DNA of 64,000 bases from Actinomyces trachealis (GTDB lineage: Bacteria; Actinomycetota; Actinomycetes; Actinomycetales; Actinomycetaceae): contig NZ_CP065027.1 in the NCBI RefSeq assembly GCF_015711475.1, positions 186,001 to 250,000 on the forward strand, written 5' to 3'. This document shows positions 9,355 through 18,268 of this stretch, in pieces (within the stretch, counting starts at the first letter, position 1; each line of letters opens with the position of its first letter). The notes under the pieces are model-generated. The model saw only the letters and a program-made list of their open reading frames with translations, was not told the origin of the DNA and did no database searches. Position numbers and translations under genes: made by a program.

Positions 9355-11523
9355 ATGACGAGCAGCCCAGGTCCCGTAGGCAGTGCGGCGCAGCTGCCGC
9401 ACGCCCTGCGTGGGTTGCGCGAAGGCTCTGTGGTTGGTGGTTACCGGCTGGTGCGCCGCATGGGTGCTGGCGGTATGGGTGTTGTTTGGGACGCTACCGA
9501 CGGCGGAGGTAGGCACGTAGCCATCAAGGTTCTCCACCCCCAGGTGGCCGCAGACCCGGTGTCACGCCGTCGCCTGGAGCGTGAGGCCGCCGTCCTCAGC
9601 CGCGTAAAGGACGAGCGCGTCGCCCGCATCCTGGACATTGAGCCCGCCCCCGATGGAGACAGCCCTGCCTTCGTTGTCACTGAGCTGGTTGACGGCCCCA
9701 CACTCCAGTATGAAGTGGACCATGAGGGCCCTTACGACCCCGCCCAGGACGCCGTCGAGCTGGCAGACCTGGCGCACGGGCTGGTCGGCGCGCTAGCCGC
9801 CGTCCACCAGGCTGGCGTCATCCACCGCGACCTCAAGCCCTCCAACGTCATGCTTGGCGCCAAGGGCCCCGTGTTGATCGACTTCGGCATCGCCCAGAGT
9901 GAGGACGACACCCGCCTCACCCGCACCGGTCAGGTAACCGGAACCCCCGGCTTCATCCCCCCCGAGATGCTTGACGGTGGTCAGCCCGACGCGGAGGTGG
10001 ACCGCTACGCCTGCGTAGGGGTGATCCTCTTTGCCCTCACCGGGCAGGCACCTTTCGGCTCCGGCCCCTGGCAGACCGTCTTCCGACGTGTCTACGACGG
10101 CACCCCTGAGCTTGGCGACCTGCCAGAGAAGTGGCCTGCGCTCGCGGTGGCCTTCACCAACGCCCTGCACCCGCGCGTTGACCGGCGCATGCGGGTTGAA
10201 GACCTGCTCACGGTCCTGGATGAGGTTGCCGACGGCGGCACCGGTGAGTGGGCTGTCAAGGAGATCCTAGGGCCGGACGCTCTAGGGGTGGACGAGGAGG
10301 AGACGGACACTGGCTCCTTCCCCGTGGTGCACTACGCGGGCGCAGGCCCGCAGGCCAGCTCCCCAGGCCAGACTGACGCCGCCTACGGTTCCACGGGATA
10401 TAGCGCGGGATCGGGCCAGCCATCTGCGCTAGCTGATTCCGCAGCGGCGTCGGCGCCGTCTCCTGCACCATCCACCGCCTCCGCCCAGTCCAGCGGGTAC
10501 GGCGTCTACGGCAACAGTGGGGTCCTGCCGCCAGCGATCCTGCCGGGCGGCCAGTACGGCTCTGTGTCCACCCCCAGCCCACAGGTCCTAGCCTCGGCAG
10601 GAAGTGCTGGTGGCGCTTGGGCGCAGCAGCACGCCGCCCAGAGCGTCCAGGCCGACCCGAAGGGGGCCATGTACGGTGGCACTCCAGTGGCGCACGCTGT
10701 ACCTTCAGCGCCTTCACTGCCTTCAGTGGTGGCCTACTACGGGGCGGGCGGGGCTCCTTCCGCCTTCACCGGGGCAGAGGCGGTCTCGACGCCCAGTGCA
10801 CAGTCTGCCGCCTATGCGCAAAATGACCGATGGGGTGTCGGTACGACCGGCGGTTACGGGCCTGGCGTTGGTGCACTGGGCTACGCCGCCGTTGGTCAGG
10901 AGGCGCTGCCTGGTGTGCTCCCCGAATGGGCGCGTGGGCCAGAAAAGTGCTCAGGGCTTACCGCAGCGGTCGGCGTCTTCTTGCTGATTCTGGCACTGAT
11001 GCGACCCTTCTGGGTGATGATCCTGGTGGCGTTGTGGGAGGTCATCGCCGGTGTGGTCGGTCGGGCCGACGACGCCCTGCGCTGGCGGCGCCTGCAGCAA
11101 GGGCGCACTGACGGTGACACTGCGGGCCAACTCCTGCGCTCACCCTGGTACCTGCTGCGCTCACTCCTGGCGGCGTTCTTCACCCAGCTGGTGGGGCTGC
11201 TGGTGGCCGGGGTCTGCTTCATGTTAGCGTCCAACTGGATCGGGTTTGACGGGGAAGGGATCCCGCACCTGACACTGCGGCAAACGTACTCGCGTATCGC
11301 CTTGATGATGGTGGGCGTGACCGCCTGCTACATGCTGGTCACTTGGTTCGTGCCCTGGGGCAAGCCGACCCGTCGAGGGTCGGCGATCATGCTGGGGCGG
11401 GCGGTGCCCAAGGGTTGGCTGCGCGTGCTGGTGGGCCTGGTGGTGCTCATGCTGGCTGTACTCTCCACGATTCTGCTGGCGCAGGGCTACCTGCCACCGA
11501 TGACGCTCTCCCCGCTGCGGTGA
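9355..11523 (+). CDS. Membrane-anchored Hanks-type serine/threonine protein kinase
   Basis: Eukaryotic-like Ser/Thr kinase. Residues about 25-290 are the kinase domain: glycine loop MGAGGMGVVW, ATP-anchoring Lys in HVAIKVL (about residue 57), catalytic HRDLKPSN (about 156) and IDFGIAQ in place of canonical DFG-A/L (about 177). A low-complexity Ser/Ala/Gly/Pro/Tyr linker of roughly 220 residues follows. The last 190 residues contain about four hydrophobic helices. PknB proteins usually have one membrane pass plus PASTA repeats; this one has a multi-pass tail and no PASTA domain, so its input signal differs. Phosphorylation targets such as the FHA proteins elsewhere in the window are only a suggestion. 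Confidence 0.88.
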   Translation: MTSSPGPVGSAAQLPHALRGLREGSVVGGYRLVRRMGAGGMGVVWDATDGGGRHVAIKVLHPQVAADPVSRRRLEREAAVLSRVKDERVARILDIEPAPDGDSPAFVVTELVDGPTLQYEVDHEGPYDPAQDAVELADLAHGLVGALAAVHQAGVIHRDLKPSNVMLGAKGPVLIDFGIAQSEDDTRLTRTGQVTGTPGFIPPEMLDGGQPDAEVDRYACVGVILFALTGQAPFGSGPWQTVFRRVYDGTPELGDLPEKWPALAVAFTNALHPRVDRRMRVEDLLTVLDEVADGGTGEWAVKEILGPDALGVDEEETDTGSFPVVHYAGAGPQASSPGQTDAAYGSTGYSAGSGQPSALADSAAASAPSPAPSTASAQSSGYGVYGNSGVLPPAILPGGQYGSVSTPSPQVLASAGSAGGAWAQQHAAQSVQADPKGAMYGGTPVAHAVPSAPSLPSVVAYYGAGGAPSAFTGAEAVSTPSAQSAAYAQNDRWGVGTTGGYGPGVGALGYAAVGQEALPGVLPEWARGPEKCSGLTAAVGVFLLILALMRPFWVMILVALWEVIAGVVGRADDALRWRRLQQGRTDGDTAGQLLRSPWYLLRSLLAAFFTQLVGLLVAGVCFMLASNWIGFDGEGIPHLTLRQTYSRIALMMVGVTACYMLVTWFVPWGKPTRRGSAIMLGRAVPKGWLRVLVGLVVLMLAVLSTILLAQGYLPPMTLSPLR

Positions 11524-11696
11524 GTGGCCTGCGCGGCCTCGCCTAGGGGCGGGGGGTTGTGCGGGTACAGGCACTTCCCCGAGCGGTGCTGCGAGAACGT
11601 GACCCGCCTCCCTGGCAAAATCTGGTCAGCATCGCTAGTTTCAAGTACTGGACGTCTGGTCATTGACCACCAACTATGCCTGTTTGAGGAGCACCC

Positions 11697-12533
11697 GTGG
11701 CAGCTGCATCATCCCGTAACTCCAAGACCCAGCTGCGTGAGCAGGCGCGAGCGCAGGCCCAGGCATTGCGGGAGCAGCAGGAACTCGCGGAGCGCCGTCG
11801 TAAGATCACGCGGCGCAGCCTGATCGGCGGCGCGGCCGTGGTGGTGGTTGGTGGCATTGGCGGGGTCGTCTACCTGGACAAGTCGACCACAGGGGAATCG
11901 GTGCCCGCCCAGGCGGACGCGACCGGTGCGCTGACCTTCGGCAAGGGCATGAAGGTCGGCACCACCAACAGTGGGGCCAAGCTCCTGGACCTGTACTTCG
12001 ACTACTCCTGCAGCCACTGCGCCCAGTTCGAGGCGCTGCACCTTGATGAGATCAAGAAGCTCGTGGAGGAAGGCACGGTCACCTTTGTGCTGCACCCGTG
12101 CAAGATCCTGGGCTCCGGCTGGACTGACGTGGCCATCAACGCCTTGGGCGTGGTGCTCGATGAATCCCCGGAGCATGCCTACGACTTCCACAGGGCGGTC
12201 TTTGACGTGTTCCTGCAGGCCGTGCAGGCCAAGGACCAGTCCCGGCTGAAGGTCCAGACGTTGAAGGCTGCGGCAGAGGCCCTGGGCGTGAGTGCGAGCG
12301 TGACCAAGAAGTTCGACAAGGCCGTGGAAAAGAACCAGTACAAGGCCTGGACTTCCGCGAGCACCAAAGCCTTCCTGGACAAAGGGTTCACGGGTACCCC
12401 GGTGGTCTCCTACAACGGGACGGTGCTGGAACTGGGGCAGGTTGCTTCCCCCACTGGCCTGACGGAGGCGATCAAGGCCGCTGAGGGCGGAAACGCTTCC
12501 ACGGCGACGCCGGAGGCCACCCCCGACCAATGA
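11697..12533 (+). CDS. DsbA-family thiol-disulfide oxidoreductase, membrane-anchored
   Basis: A 278-residue thioredoxin-fold protein. A basic N terminus (residues 1-40) precedes one membrane segment (SLIGGAAVVVVGGIGGVVYL, about 41-60), which places the catalytic domain outside the cell. The redox motif CSHC lies at about residues 105-108 in LYFDYSCSHCAQFE, and the cis-Pro loop is GFTGTPVVSYNG. This matches the DsbA_4/thioredoxin_4 group that actinobacteria use for oxidative folding of exported proteins such as fimbrial subunits. The start is GTG, with GAGGAG six bases upstream. It stands alone between the kinase gene and tRNA-Thr. Confidence 0.85.
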   Translation: MAAASSRNSKTQLREQARAQAQALREQQELAERRRKITRRSLIGGAAVVVVGGIGGVVYLDKSTTGESVPAQADATGALTFGKGMKVGTTNSGAKLLDLYFDYSCSHCAQFEALHLDEIKKLVEEGTVTFVLHPCKILGSGWTDVAINALGVVLDESPEHAYDFHRAVFDVFLQAVQAKDQSRLKVQTLKAAAEALGVSASVTKKFDKAVEKNQYKAWTSASTKAFLDKGFTGTPVVSYNGTVLELGQVASPTGLTEAIKAAEGGNASTATPEATPDQ

Positions 12534-12630
12534 GTCCGGGGGTGCCCGGGCACGCGCCGGGGCGCTGTGCTTCCGGCACGCGCCGACGCCATTCGGTGAA
12601 GCGGGACTGAACAGGTAGGCTTCACTGCAC

Positions 12631-12706
12631 GCCGTGTTAGCTCAGTTGGTAGAGCAGCTGTCTTGTAAACAGCAGGTCATCGGTTCGAGTCCGATACGCG
12701 GCTCCA
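12631..12706 (+). tRNA. tRNA-Thr (anticodon TGT)
   Basis: A 76-nt cloverleaf. The acceptor stem is GCCGTGT/ACGCGGC and the D-loop contains AGTTGGT. The anticodon stem GCTGT/ACAGC encloses the loop CTTGTAA with anticodon TGT, and the T arm is ATCGG-TTCGAGT-CCGAT. The discriminator base T is followed by an encoded CCA. A TAGGCT hexamer at 12616-12621 is a plausible -10 element. Confidence 0.95.
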
Positions 12707-12795
12707 CTTTTCGGTGCGTGGTCACACCGGCTTTGATAGCAAAAGCAAACGGTACCGGTGCTGGGAAAGCAGCCCCCTCCCGATCCACTCCAACC

Positions 12796-13479
12796 TTAGG
12801 GCAGGCGCCAGTCCACGGGCTCGGCACCCTGCGCCACCAGCAGCTCGTTGGCCTGGGAGAAGGGCCGTGACCCAAAGAAGCCCCGAGAGGCGCTCAACGG
12901 TGAGGGATGCGGGGAGGCCACCACCGGCGTCGCCCCCAACAAGGGCTGCAAGGACTGCGCCTGGCGCCCCCACAAGATCGCCACCAAGGGTCCGCCGCGC
13001 TCCACCAACGCCTCAATGGCCCGCTGTGTCACCTGCTCCCAGCCCCAGCCCTGGTGTGAGGCAGGCGCCCCCGGACGCACCGTCAGCACCCGGTTCAGCA
13101 GCATCACACCGGCCTGCGCCCACGGCGTCAGGTCGCCAGAAGTTGGCCTAGGCACTCCCAGGTCAGCCACCAGCTCAGTGAAAATGTTCTCCAAGCTACG
13201 CGGCGGCTTGACCCCAGGCGCCACGGAGAAGCTCAAACCCATGGGGTGCCCCGGCGTCGGGTAGGGGTCCTGCCCCACGATCAAGACGCGCACGCCCTCC
13301 AACGGGTAGGTGAATGCCCGCAGCACATCGGTTCCGGCAGGAAGGTAGCCGCGCCCCGCCGTCGTCTCCTGACGCAAGCGTGCACCAATCGCATGCACCA
13401 CGGGTTCTACCGGGGCTAGGGCGCGTGCCCAGGAAGGGTCGATGATCTCAGACAGGGGCTTGGCGTTGCTCACGTCCAT
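12796..13479 (-). CDS. ung: Uracil-DNA glycosylase (family 1)
   Basis: Base-excision repair enzyme that removes uracil from DNA. The water-activating motif GQDPYPTPG is at about residues 66-74 and the DNA-intercalation loop HPSPLSA at about 189-195; [12 protein letters not shown] and the uracil-binding LVAILWG are also present. An upstream in-frame GTG at 13521 would add 14 residues, but a possible -10 element (TAAGCT on the reverse strand at 13529-13524) would start the transcript inside that extension. ATG at 13479 is therefore chosen. Length 227 residues, normal for the family. Confidence 0.92.
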   Translation of the reverse strand: MDVSNAKPLSEIIDPSWARALAPVEPVVHAIGARLRQETTAGRGYLPAGTDVLRAFTYPLEGVRVLIVGQDPYPTPGHPMGLSFSVAPGVKPPRSLENIFTELVADLGVPRPTSGDLTPWAQAGVMLLNRVLTVRPGAPASHQGWGWEQVTQRAIEALVERGGPLVAILWGRQAQSLQPLLGATPVVASPHPSPLSASRGFFGSRPFSQANELLVAQGAEPVDWRLP

Positions 13480-13562
13480 GAGCGTAGACGAGTTATGGCA
13501 CAGGTCGGCTACAAGCACCACAGAGCTTATGTGTCCTGGCGTGCCGCAGTGGCGAATGCCGG

Positions 13563-13568
13563 TAGCCT
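13563..13568 (+). promoter_or_regulatory. Leaderless-type -10 element before the LytR_C gene
   Basis: TAGCCT is 6 bases before the GTG start at 13575 and no ribosome site intervenes, as expected for a leaderless actinobacterial message. Confidence 0.4.
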
Positions 13569-13574
13569 AACCCT

Positions 13575-14189
13575 GTGAGTCCGTACAGCTATTCACCCGA
13601 CGAGTTCGACGCTGACGATGATGGCATCTCTCCCGTCGGCGTGCATCGCGCCCAGCTTCCCGCTTGGCGCAGCTGGCTGCCCCTTTTGCTGGTCATTGTC
13701 ATTGCGCCGGTGCTCGCCTGGGGTGCCGTCACCATGCTGGGTGACTCCGCAGGCAGCACCTCCACCAATACGAGCAGCAAGGCCACCACTACCCCACAGG
13801 CTGAGGAGCCCAGCGTCTCGCCCACTGCATCCATCGGCAACGTGGCCCCGGAGACCGGGGCATCCAGTGAGGCGACCGCGAGCAGTGCCCACGCCTCCAC
13901 GGACTTCACCCTGGGTGTGACTGTGCACAACGGCACCACCATCTCCGGCCTGGCTGGCCGCACCGGCGACCGCCTCCGCAACGCGGGCTACACCGCCGTA
14001 ACCGTCTCCCAGGGGATCTACTCTGGCACGGACCCAATGACTTCCACGGTCTTCTACGGGGATGAAAAGAACCAGCCTACGGCCCGTGCCCTGGCTGACA
14101 CCCTCGGCATCCAGAACGTGCAGCAGTCTGTGGACGCTACCGGCTCCAACCCGCTGGTGGTCGTGTTGCGCGCAGACTTCCAGGAGTGA
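13575..14189 (+). CDS. LytR C-terminal domain protein, single-pass membrane
   Basis: A 204-residue protein. It has an acidic cytoplasmic N terminus, one membrane helix (about residues 35-55, SWLPLLLVIVIAPVLAWGAV), a Ser/Thr/Ala-rich extracytoplasmic linker, and then a LytR_C domain (about 112-203: LGVTVHNGTTISGLAGRTGDRL through VVVLRADFQ). Stand-alone LytR_C proteins are thought to act at the actinobacterial cell envelope, but their biochemical role is not settled. The GTG start follows a -10-like hexamer. It is 9 bases upstream of the GH15-like gene, probably co-transcribed. Confidence 0.85.
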   Translation: MSPYSYSPDEFDADDDGISPVGVHRAQLPAWRSWLPLLLVIVIAPVLAWGAVTMLGDSAGSTSTNTSSKATTTPQAEEPSVSPTASIGNVAPETGASSEATASSAHASTDFTLGVTVHNGTTISGLAGRTGDRLRNAGYTAVTVSQGIYSGTDPMTSTVFYGDEKNQPTARALADTLGIQNVQQSVDATGSNPLVVVLRADFQE

Positions 14190-14198
14190 AAACTGGGA

Positions 14199-15581
14199 TT
14201 GCGACGCCGTAGCCTCCTGCTCGGTGCCACCTACCTGCCCGCCGCAGCTCTCCTAGGTGGCCTTGGTGTGCGCGCATTGGTGCAGCGCCCCACCCCCACA
14301 CTGCTTTGCGGTGGCGTGGCCGTTGGCGCCGACGGCGTGCTGTGGCCCTTGGCTCCCGGCCTTGCGCCCACCTACCTGTCGGATAGTCGCGTACCCGCCG
14401 ACGACGCCGCCTGCCCCCTGAACCTGGACGCGGCTGAGCGCGAGCAACTGGCGCAGGCGGCCCGTGAGCGCCGGGCCGGGGCACAGCTGCCATCGGGCCG
14501 TTGGGAGCAGCTGTGCTCTGTGGCCCTAGACGACCTACTGGCTCTGACTAGCCCGGTGCTGGCTGACACCGTGTGCGGGGCTGGTACCGCCGCCACGGCG
14601 CCAGCTATAACTACCTACCCGCGTGGTGCTGTCGTGGCGGGGCCAGTGAGCTGGTGGCGCTACACCTGGCCGCGTGACGCTTCCTTCGTCGCCCTGGCCC
14701 TAGCTCGCTGCGGGCTGCACGGTGAGGCGCTGGAGGTGCTCACTCACCTGGCGGGCCTGCAGGGGGCTGACGGCACCTTCGCTGCCCGCTACACCGCCAC
14801 CGGTGGCCTGCCCGACGCCCGCCCACCACAGACCGACGGCGTCGGTTACTTCGCCTGGGCTATCGCGGGGGTGCTCACCACCCTGCCAGCAGGCACACGG
14901 CCCGACGCCGTCGCCACCCTGGAGGCGGCTTTGACTCGCTGCGCCGACCGGCTGGTGCATCTGACCGCTGGGCCCACCGGCCTGCCCCCAGCCAGCCCCG
15001 ACTACTGGGAGGTGCGGGAGCGCTTCACCACCCTCGGCACCGCCGCCGCCACCCTCTTGGGCCTGGAGGCTGCGGCAACCCAGACGAAGCTTTCGGACGG
15101 GATCAGCGACCATGCCGCCGTGAGTGCCGCCCGACTGAGGGAGGCCATCCACAGCGCCTACGGAGTTACCTGGGGCAGGTACCCGGATACGGTGGCCGCC
15201 GCCGTCGGCTCTCCCGGTCAGATCGACGCCGCCATCGCCCTGGTCCTTCCGCCCTTCACCGCCGCCCTGCCTGGGGCGCTGGAGGTGCGGGAGACGGCGG
15301 TGTCACGTATGGGTCGGCTAGCCGGTGGCGTGGCTCCAGGGGAGGGCTGGCGCCGCGACGGCGTTTCCTGGACCCCGGAGACCGCCCTACTGGCTTGGTC
15401 CGCAGCCGGGCTGGGATGGCGGGATGAGGCGGAGGCGTTGCTGAGCTGGTTGGAGTCTCACCGCACGACGGTCGGGGCCTTGCCCGAGAAGGTGCTGGCT
15501 GACGGCAGTCCCGCCGGGCCCGCACCCTTGGCCTGGACCTGCGCCCTGGTGCTCCTAGCCGTCCACGAGCTGGCGGACTAG
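14199..15581 (+). CDS. Exported glycoside hydrolase family 15-like protein
   Basis: A 460-residue protein. The TTG start gives MRRRSLLLGATYLPAAALLGG, which looks like a twin-arginine or Sec signal. The rest resembles the (alpha/alpha)6 barrel of GH15 glucoamylases: WWRYTWPRDASFVALALARCG near residue 150, a WEVRERF helix near 270, and the C-terminal PEKVLADGSPAGPAPLAWTCAL segment. GH15 enzymes cleave alpha-glucans or trehalose. The catalytic glutamates cannot be placed with certainty here, so substrate and activity remain open. It follows the LytR_C gene by 9 bases. Confidence 0.75.
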   Translation: MRRRSLLLGATYLPAAALLGGLGVRALVQRPTPTLLCGGVAVGADGVLWPLAPGLAPTYLSDSRVPADDAACPLNLDAAEREQLAQAARERRAGAQLPSGRWEQLCSVALDDLLALTSPVLADTVCGAGTAATAPAITTYPRGAVVAGPVSWWRYTWPRDASFVALALARCGLHGEALEVLTHLAGLQGADGTFAARYTATGGLPDARPPQTDGVGYFAWAIAGVLTTLPAGTRPDAVATLEAALTRCADRLVHLTAGPTGLPPASPDYWEVRERFTTLGTAAATLLGLEAAATQTKLSDGISDHAAVSAARLREAIHSAYGVTWGRYPDTVAAAVGSPGQIDAAIALVLPPFTAALPGALEVRETAVSRMGRLAGGVAPGEGWRRDGVSWTPETALLAWSAAGLGWRDEAEALLSWLESHRTTVGALPEKVLADGSPAGPAPLAWTCALVLLAVHELAD

Positions 15582-15659
15582 AGGAGCATGGTTCAACGTT
15601 GGGCTGGAGTGCGGTGGGCTCTGGTGTGCTGGGCTGGAATGTGCCAGCTTCAGTGCCTT

Positions 15660-16184
15660 TCAGTGCCGGGCTTGTATCCGCTGGGCGTGCTTGAGAGTGC
15701 GGTTGTAGTCCGGCCCCAGGGCCTCGTGCGTGACGGGTACGCCGTCGTGGGACCACGAGATGAGGTTCTCCACTTTGAAGCGGCGTGAGCAGCGCGCGCA
15801 GGCCAGGGGCGTGGAGGGGCGGCGGGTGCGGTCCACCTCGTGCCCAGCTGGGCAGCGCCCCACCCAACGCCCCTTAATGCGCGGGGCGGTGCGGGGGACC
15901 AAGCGTGCGCCGGTGGCTCCGATCTGCCGGGCTCTCGCGGCCCAGACGGCGTCGTGAGCGTGCTGGTTGCCGACGAGTGCGTGCGCCACCTCGTGCAGGA
16001 TGGTTTCGCGGACCTCCTCCTCCGTGTAAAGCTCCATCAGGTGCCGGGAGACGGTGATGCGGCGGTTGCGCTCATCGCACTGGCCGGCGCGGCGTCGGGC
16101 CCGGTCCAGGCCCACTTCCCAGTCGTGCAGACCATGTTGGGCCAGGAGCTGGTTGGCTAGGCTCAGGACCTCGGGCAGCTGCAT
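15660..16184 (-). CDS. SprT-like zinc metalloprotease-domain protein
   Basis: A 174-residue protein with HEVAH at about residues 63-67 (ILHEVAHALVG), the zinc-binding HExxH of the SprT/Spartan fold. A C-terminal zinc-ribbon-like part has a CxxC (LACARCSRRF) after GRCPAGHEVDRTRR. In eukaryotes SprT-type proteases cut DNA-protein crosslinks; the bacterial role is less defined. It is convergent with the GH15-like gene, 78 bases apart. Confidence 0.85.
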   Translation of the reverse strand: MQLPEVLSLANQLLAQHGLHDWEVGLDRARRRAGQCDERNRRITVSRHLMELYTEEEVRETILHEVAHALVGNQHAHDAVWAARARQIGATGARLVPRTAPRIKGRWVGRCPAGHEVDRTRRPSTPLACARCSRRFKVENLISWSHDGVPVTHEALGPDYNRTLKHAQRIQARH

Positions 16185-16286
16185 GGCGGCATCCTAAGGC
16201 GGCGTGCGGCGGGGGCTGGACCTTATGGGACCTGGCTGGCTCTCCGAACCTGTTCGGGGCTCCTGCGCAGTCAGCAAGACCGCATA

Positions 16287-16314
16287 TTGACACTAAAAAT
16301 CAACATGCTAGGAT
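16287..16314 (+). promoter_or_regulatory. Promoter candidate for the 16321 transcript
   Basis: TTGACA (16287-16292) and TAGGAT (16309-16314) are separated by 16 bases. This is one of the best -35/-10 pairs seen by eye in the window, and it points into the gene-free stretch before the cardiolipin synthase gene. Confidence 0.5.
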
Positions 16315-16320
16315 AGTAGA

Positions 16321-16587
16321 TTGACAGGACGTTTTGCCAGAGAGTTCCCAGGGATAGGCTGGGCGTACTTCCAGGTGTCCTGTGCATAGTTGTCTCACCG
16401 CCGAACGGTGATGGCCCGGAGGTGCTGGGGAGCGCTGATGAAGGGTCATCAACGGGACAAGCTCATGGTTAAGGGAACATGAAGGTCCACTCGGTGAAGG
16501 AGGGATCCACTTCCGGTCGGGAGCTGGATGGAGGACCTCGTTGCGAAGGGCCCGCCCCGGGTGATCCAACCGGGTGCGGGCCTTCGC
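16321..16587 (+). ncRNA. Candidate non-coding RNA or long structured leader
   Basis: The 508-base gap 16185-16692 has no convincing protein gene. A sigma70-like promoter at 16287-16314 would start a transcript near 16320, and a strong hairpin at 16543-16587 would end it, giving roughly 265 nt. Internal complementary stretches (for example CACCG/CGGTG and GATGA/TCATC) suggest structure. I could not match it to tmRNA, RNase P RNA, SRP RNA or a known riboswitch. It may be an independent small RNA, or a leader for the cls gene that starts 106 bases after the hairpin. Confidence 0.4.
16543..16587 (+). terminator. GC-rich hairpin ending the candidate RNA
   Basis: GCGAAGGGCCCGCCCCGGGT (16543-16562) pairs with ACCGGGTGCGGGCCTTCGC (16569-16587) apart from a bulge and one or two mismatches. 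CTTGCCT follows, only weakly T-rich. Confidence 0.6.
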
Positions 16588-16692
16588 CTTGCCTGGGCGC
16601 CGCCGCCGATAACCCGATAATCCGGAGCTAGTGTAAACCGGCTCAACCGCACGCCTCCTTGCAACGATTCTCCAGAGTGGAAGGATGAGCCC

Positions 16693-18204
16693 ATGAGCTG
16701 GGATTCACAGTCATTCCTCGCGACGACCTGGGTGGTGGGGGACTACCTCATCAAACTCATCGCGCTGGGCACGGTGCCTGAGAACCGGCGCCCCTCCTCA
16801 TCCACCGCCTGGCTCCTGGCCATCTTCCTGCTCCCCTTGATCGGACTTCCGCTCTACGTCTTCTTGGGCAGTCCCTGGGTTCACGGGCGGCGTCGCCAGC
16901 AGCAAGATGATGTCACTCACCTGGCCCACCAGTTTACCGCCGGTCGTCCCCTGCTGCCCGAGGGGGCCAGCGCCACCCCTCAACTCACCGGCATGCTGCG
17001 CATGAACCACAACCTCACTGGCCTGCCTTGTGTGACCGGGGAAGTGGTGGCCGTGCACGTGGACAGCCGCGCCATGTACCTGGAGATGGCACGCGCCGTA
17101 GACAAAGCCCGCCACCACGTGCACGTCGAGTTCTACATTCAGGCCTGGGATGAAACCACCGATGTCTTCTACCAGGCCCTCGCCCGGGCTGTGCAGCGCG
17201 GCGTCCAGGTGCGCCTGCTGGTGGACCACCTGGGGTCGCGCAAATATCCCGGCTGGCGCCGCTTCGGGGACCGGCTGGATGCGATTGGTGTGACCTGGCG
17301 GCTCACCATGCCGCTGCTGCCCCACAAATGCCGCTTCCGCCGCCCAGACCTACGCAACCACCGCAAGCTCCTGACCATTGACTCCGAGCGGGCCTTCATC
17401 GGCTCCCACAACATCATTGACCCGCACTACCTGTCCCGCCGCAACCTTCACACCGGACGCAAATGGGAGGACTTGAGTGTGGAGGTCACCGGGGAAATCG
17501 TGCTGGAGGCGGAGGCTGTGTTCAGCATGGACTGGTTCTTCGAGGCGGGTGAGGACCTCTCCACCCAGGGGGTCCTCCCGCTGGTCGCCCAGGCCCACAC
17601 CACCGAGCCAGTGGGTGCTCCGGCCCCGCAGCCTGGGCGGCCCGACGCCGTCGTCAACGCCATGCAGCTGGTGCCCTCCGGGCCGGGCTACCCCACCGAG
17701 CCCAACTTGCGCATGTTCCTCACGCTGATCGCCAACGCCACACGCAAGGTCTCCATAACCAGCCCCTACTTCATCCCCGACGAGGCACTGCTATCTGCCT
17801 TGACGACGGCGTCGTACCGTGGCGTGGAGGTGGATCTGTTCGTGGGGTTGGAGTCCGACCACTTCATTGTCAACCATGCGCAACGCTCCTACTACGGGGC
17901 GCTGCTGGCTGCGGGCGTGCGCATCTTCCGCTACCCCGCGCCCACCGTGCTGCACTCCAAGTACATGACTGTGGACGATGAGGTGGCCGTGATCGGCTCG
18001 TCAAACATGGACTTCCGGTCCTTCGCCTTGAACTACGAGGTCATGCTGCTGACCTTCGGCGGCGACCTGGACGACCTGCTGCGCGCCAACGACGCCGTCT
18101 ACCGCGAGCGCTCCACCGAGCTGACCGCCGAGCAGTGGGCCAATGAGCCCTGGTACCGCCGCTACGTGGACAACGTCTGCCGCCTGGTGTCAGCAGTGCT
18201 GTGA
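16693..18204 (+). CDS. cls: Cardiolipin synthase (phospholipase D family)
   Basis: A 503-residue membrane enzyme that joins phosphatidyl groups to form cardiolipin. Two N-terminal membrane helices (about residues 10-28 and 36-58) are followed by two PLD domains. The HKD motifs are HRKLLTID at about 223-230, followed by FIGSHNI, and HSKYMTVDD at about 421-429, followed by IGSSNMD. Both catalytic histidines and lysines are present. The size matches bacterial ClsA-type enzymes. It is convergent with hrpA, with 64 bases between them. Confidence 0.9.
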   Translation: MSWDSQSFLATTWVVGDYLIKLIALGTVPENRRPSSSTAWLLAIFLLPLIGLPLYVFLGSPWVHGRRRQQQDDVTHLAHQFTAGRPLLPEGASATPQLTGMLRMNHNLTGLPCVTGEVVAVHVDSRAMYLEMARAVDKARHHVHVEFYIQAWDETTDVFYQALARAVQRGVQVRLLVDHLGSRKYPGWRRFGDRLDAIGVTWRLTMPLLPHKCRFRRPDLRNHRKLLTIDSERAFIGSHNIIDPHYLSRRNLHTGRKWEDLSVEVTGEIVLEAEAVFSMDWFFEAGEDLSTQGVLPLVAQAHTTEPVGAPAPQPGRPDAVVNAMQLVPSGPGYPTEPNLRMFLTLIANATRKVSITSPYFIPDEALLSALTTASYRGVEVDLFVGLESDHFIVNHAQRSYYGALLAAGVRIFRYPAPTVLHSKYMTVDDEVAVIGSSNMDFRSFALNYEVMLLTFGGDLDDLLRANDAVYRERSTELTAEQWANEPWYRRYVDNVCRLVSAVL

Positions 18205-18268
18205 CGAGGTGGTGCCGCGTGGTGCGGACCTCGGGCATGCCGTCGTAGCCGCCGCCAAAGGTGTTGCG

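Noticed and set aside
12642-12875. Small reverse frame across tRNA-Thr
   Set aside because: It is antisense to a clear tRNA and to ung; its RIGLEPMTCCL phrase is a well-known spurious translation of tRNA antisense.
16449-16694. Small reverse-strand gene in the cls upstream gap
   Set aside because: It runs through the strong hairpin, has no ribosome site and no family-like sequence.
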